This document shows positions 62,926-64,000 of a stretch of 64,000 nucleotides of DNA, in pieces. The notes beneath the pieces are model-generated. The model saw nothing but the letters and a program-made list of their open reading frames with translations. It ran no database searches and was not told the DNA's origin. Position 1 is the stretch's first letter. Every line of letters begins with the position of its first letter. Made by a program: the position numbers and the translations under genes. The stretch lies in contig OZ025272.1 of NCBI GenBank assembly GCA_964019165.1, forward strand, positions 8,822,993 through 8,886,992, given 5' to 3'. The stretch is from Mastigias papua (Eukaryota > Cnidaria > Scyphozoa > Rhizostomeae > Mastigiidae).

Positions 62926-63015
62926 TGGGTGCTCGCTCACTATCCACCAATAGCATATGTGAACCATTTAGCAACACTAAGAAGAAGACGCATGCTAACT
63001 AGGCCCAATCTGCCC
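62926..63015. mobile_element. SINE-body-like fragment
   Basis: GTGCTCGCTCACTATCCA, then ATTTAGCAACACT and AACTAGGCCCAA, match in order the body of the SINE at 32.0 kb (GATGCTCGCTCACTGTCCA, AGTGGCAACACT, AACTGGCCTCCCAA). The tRNA-like head is missing. Confidence 0.55.
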
Positions 63016-63019
63016 TCTG

Positions 63020-64000
63020 GTTTAAGTTAAGCTTGTATCAAGTATGTCCTCGTTTAAACCTGAGCTCAGGTTTGAGATGTAGCTGGAGAGAATATTTTTG
63101 AGATTGATTAATTTGATATAAGAGTGGCCTACCAGGATTATTACCCATTAACTCCACTTCATACTGTGGTTAATTTTTCAGCCATGCAGCTGAGCCTTAC
63201 TTTGCGTCCCAGGATCTATTTTTGTTACAGCCTCAGCCAATTTACTACAGAAAAGCAACCTGTTTGTTTTTGAGTAAATGTATCTTCCAAAGAATAAGGA
63301 AACAATGATGACAATTACTAGTAACGGCAATTTATTTGCAGTATCACAAAAAGAAATTTGACTATGATGAGCCATAATACAGAATAGAAAAGTCAAAGTT
63401 TGGTTAGGTTTGACTATAAGCAGCCATAATACAGAATAAAAATTATTGGTCGAAATTTTGATCTAACTTCATGTACGCAAGATTCCCTGTTACAGGGCCA
63501 TTCTTCAAGCTTTAGAGATACTAGAGAGTGTGACTTAACCCCACATTCCCAATCGGCACATCCATGAGTCAACCATATTTAATTAAGATAGTAGCTCCTT
63601 GCTTACTTACAAATGACTTGATTCAAATTTTAGGGGATGAAATTCTTGGTACGAAGCAAAATCCGTGCAAGATAGAGCTTTCAATTAGCTTTGAAAGCAA
63701 TTGCTCCAAGTATTTGATATAAGGTAAGAATCGTTTGCATTTAATAAGAATCATTTGTCATTGATACCTATGAAAATAGAACTTCTCTGTCGTGTTGCCA
63801 TTCAAAACCTCGGCATAACATACAAAAATTGCTAAACATAAAATAAATAATGGAACTTCTCTTTCATCTATATCTCGATCATACTCTTTTAAATATTTTA
63901 CCTCTTCGCACTCTCTATTTTCAATTCTTAATGCATAAACCACCAGTCAATCGGATAGCTATACATAGCAATGAAAAACTCTACATATGCGACAGGCCTG
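63020..64000. other. Intergenic, nothing recognised
   Basis: AT-rich DNA. The sequence CCATAATACAGAATA occurs twice near 63.37 and 63.43 kb. No gene was identified. Confidence 0.4.

Overview
The window is nuclear DNA from an animal, about two-thirds A+T. It holds two long intron-rich genes, one intronless receptor gene, and a large amount of decayed mobile DNA and microsatellite. A receptor-for-egg-jelly (REJ) type surface protein, an intronless orphan rhodopsin-family GPCR, AGXT2, reverse-transcriptase relics and many small inverted-repeat elements fit a marine invertebrate. A cnidarian (anthozoan-like) genome is my best guess, made by inference and not proven by any single feature.

Layout. 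(1) About 0.4-9.7 kb, plus strand: the 3' ten coding exons of a large type I membrane protein with a REJ/GAIN-like ectodomain, a GPS motif lacking its cleavage residues, a Ser/Thr-rich linker, a SEA-like module, one membrane span and a cytoplasmic tail. Its 5' end lies outside the window. (2) About 9.7-20.1 kb: gene-free DNA with a hammerhead-like palindrome inside (TA)n, a tandem duplication, a dead LINE and a long (CA)n tract. (3) 20.1-46.3 kb, plus strand: a complete AGXT2 gene (mitochondrial alanine-glyoxylate aminotransferase 2). I assembled it from 17 phase-consistent coding exons (1,530 nt, 509 residues), including a 28-nt microexon and a separate presequence exon. Its introns hold a tRNA-derived SINE, a tRNA-Leu 5' half, LINE pieces, several inverted-repeat elements and a compound microsatellite. 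(4) 46.3-60.7 kb: a decayed duplicate of the AGXT2 last exon and 3' flank, at least four minus-strand LINE relics, a pentanucleotide satellite, and the second copy of a roughly 1.3-kb long-inverted-repeat element whose other copy is in the last AGXT2 intron. (5) 60.7-61.9 kb, minus strand: an intronless class A GPCR of 407 residues, followed by sparse DNA with a second SINE-like fragment.

The three genes show no sign of acting in one pathway; they look like ordinary chromosomal neighbours. I found no operon, CRISPR array or obviously new multi-gene system. The most unusual material is the mobile DNA: the pair of foldback elements, the hammerhead-like palindrome, a short interspersed element with an exact 8-bp target duplication, and a set of recombined LINE pieces.
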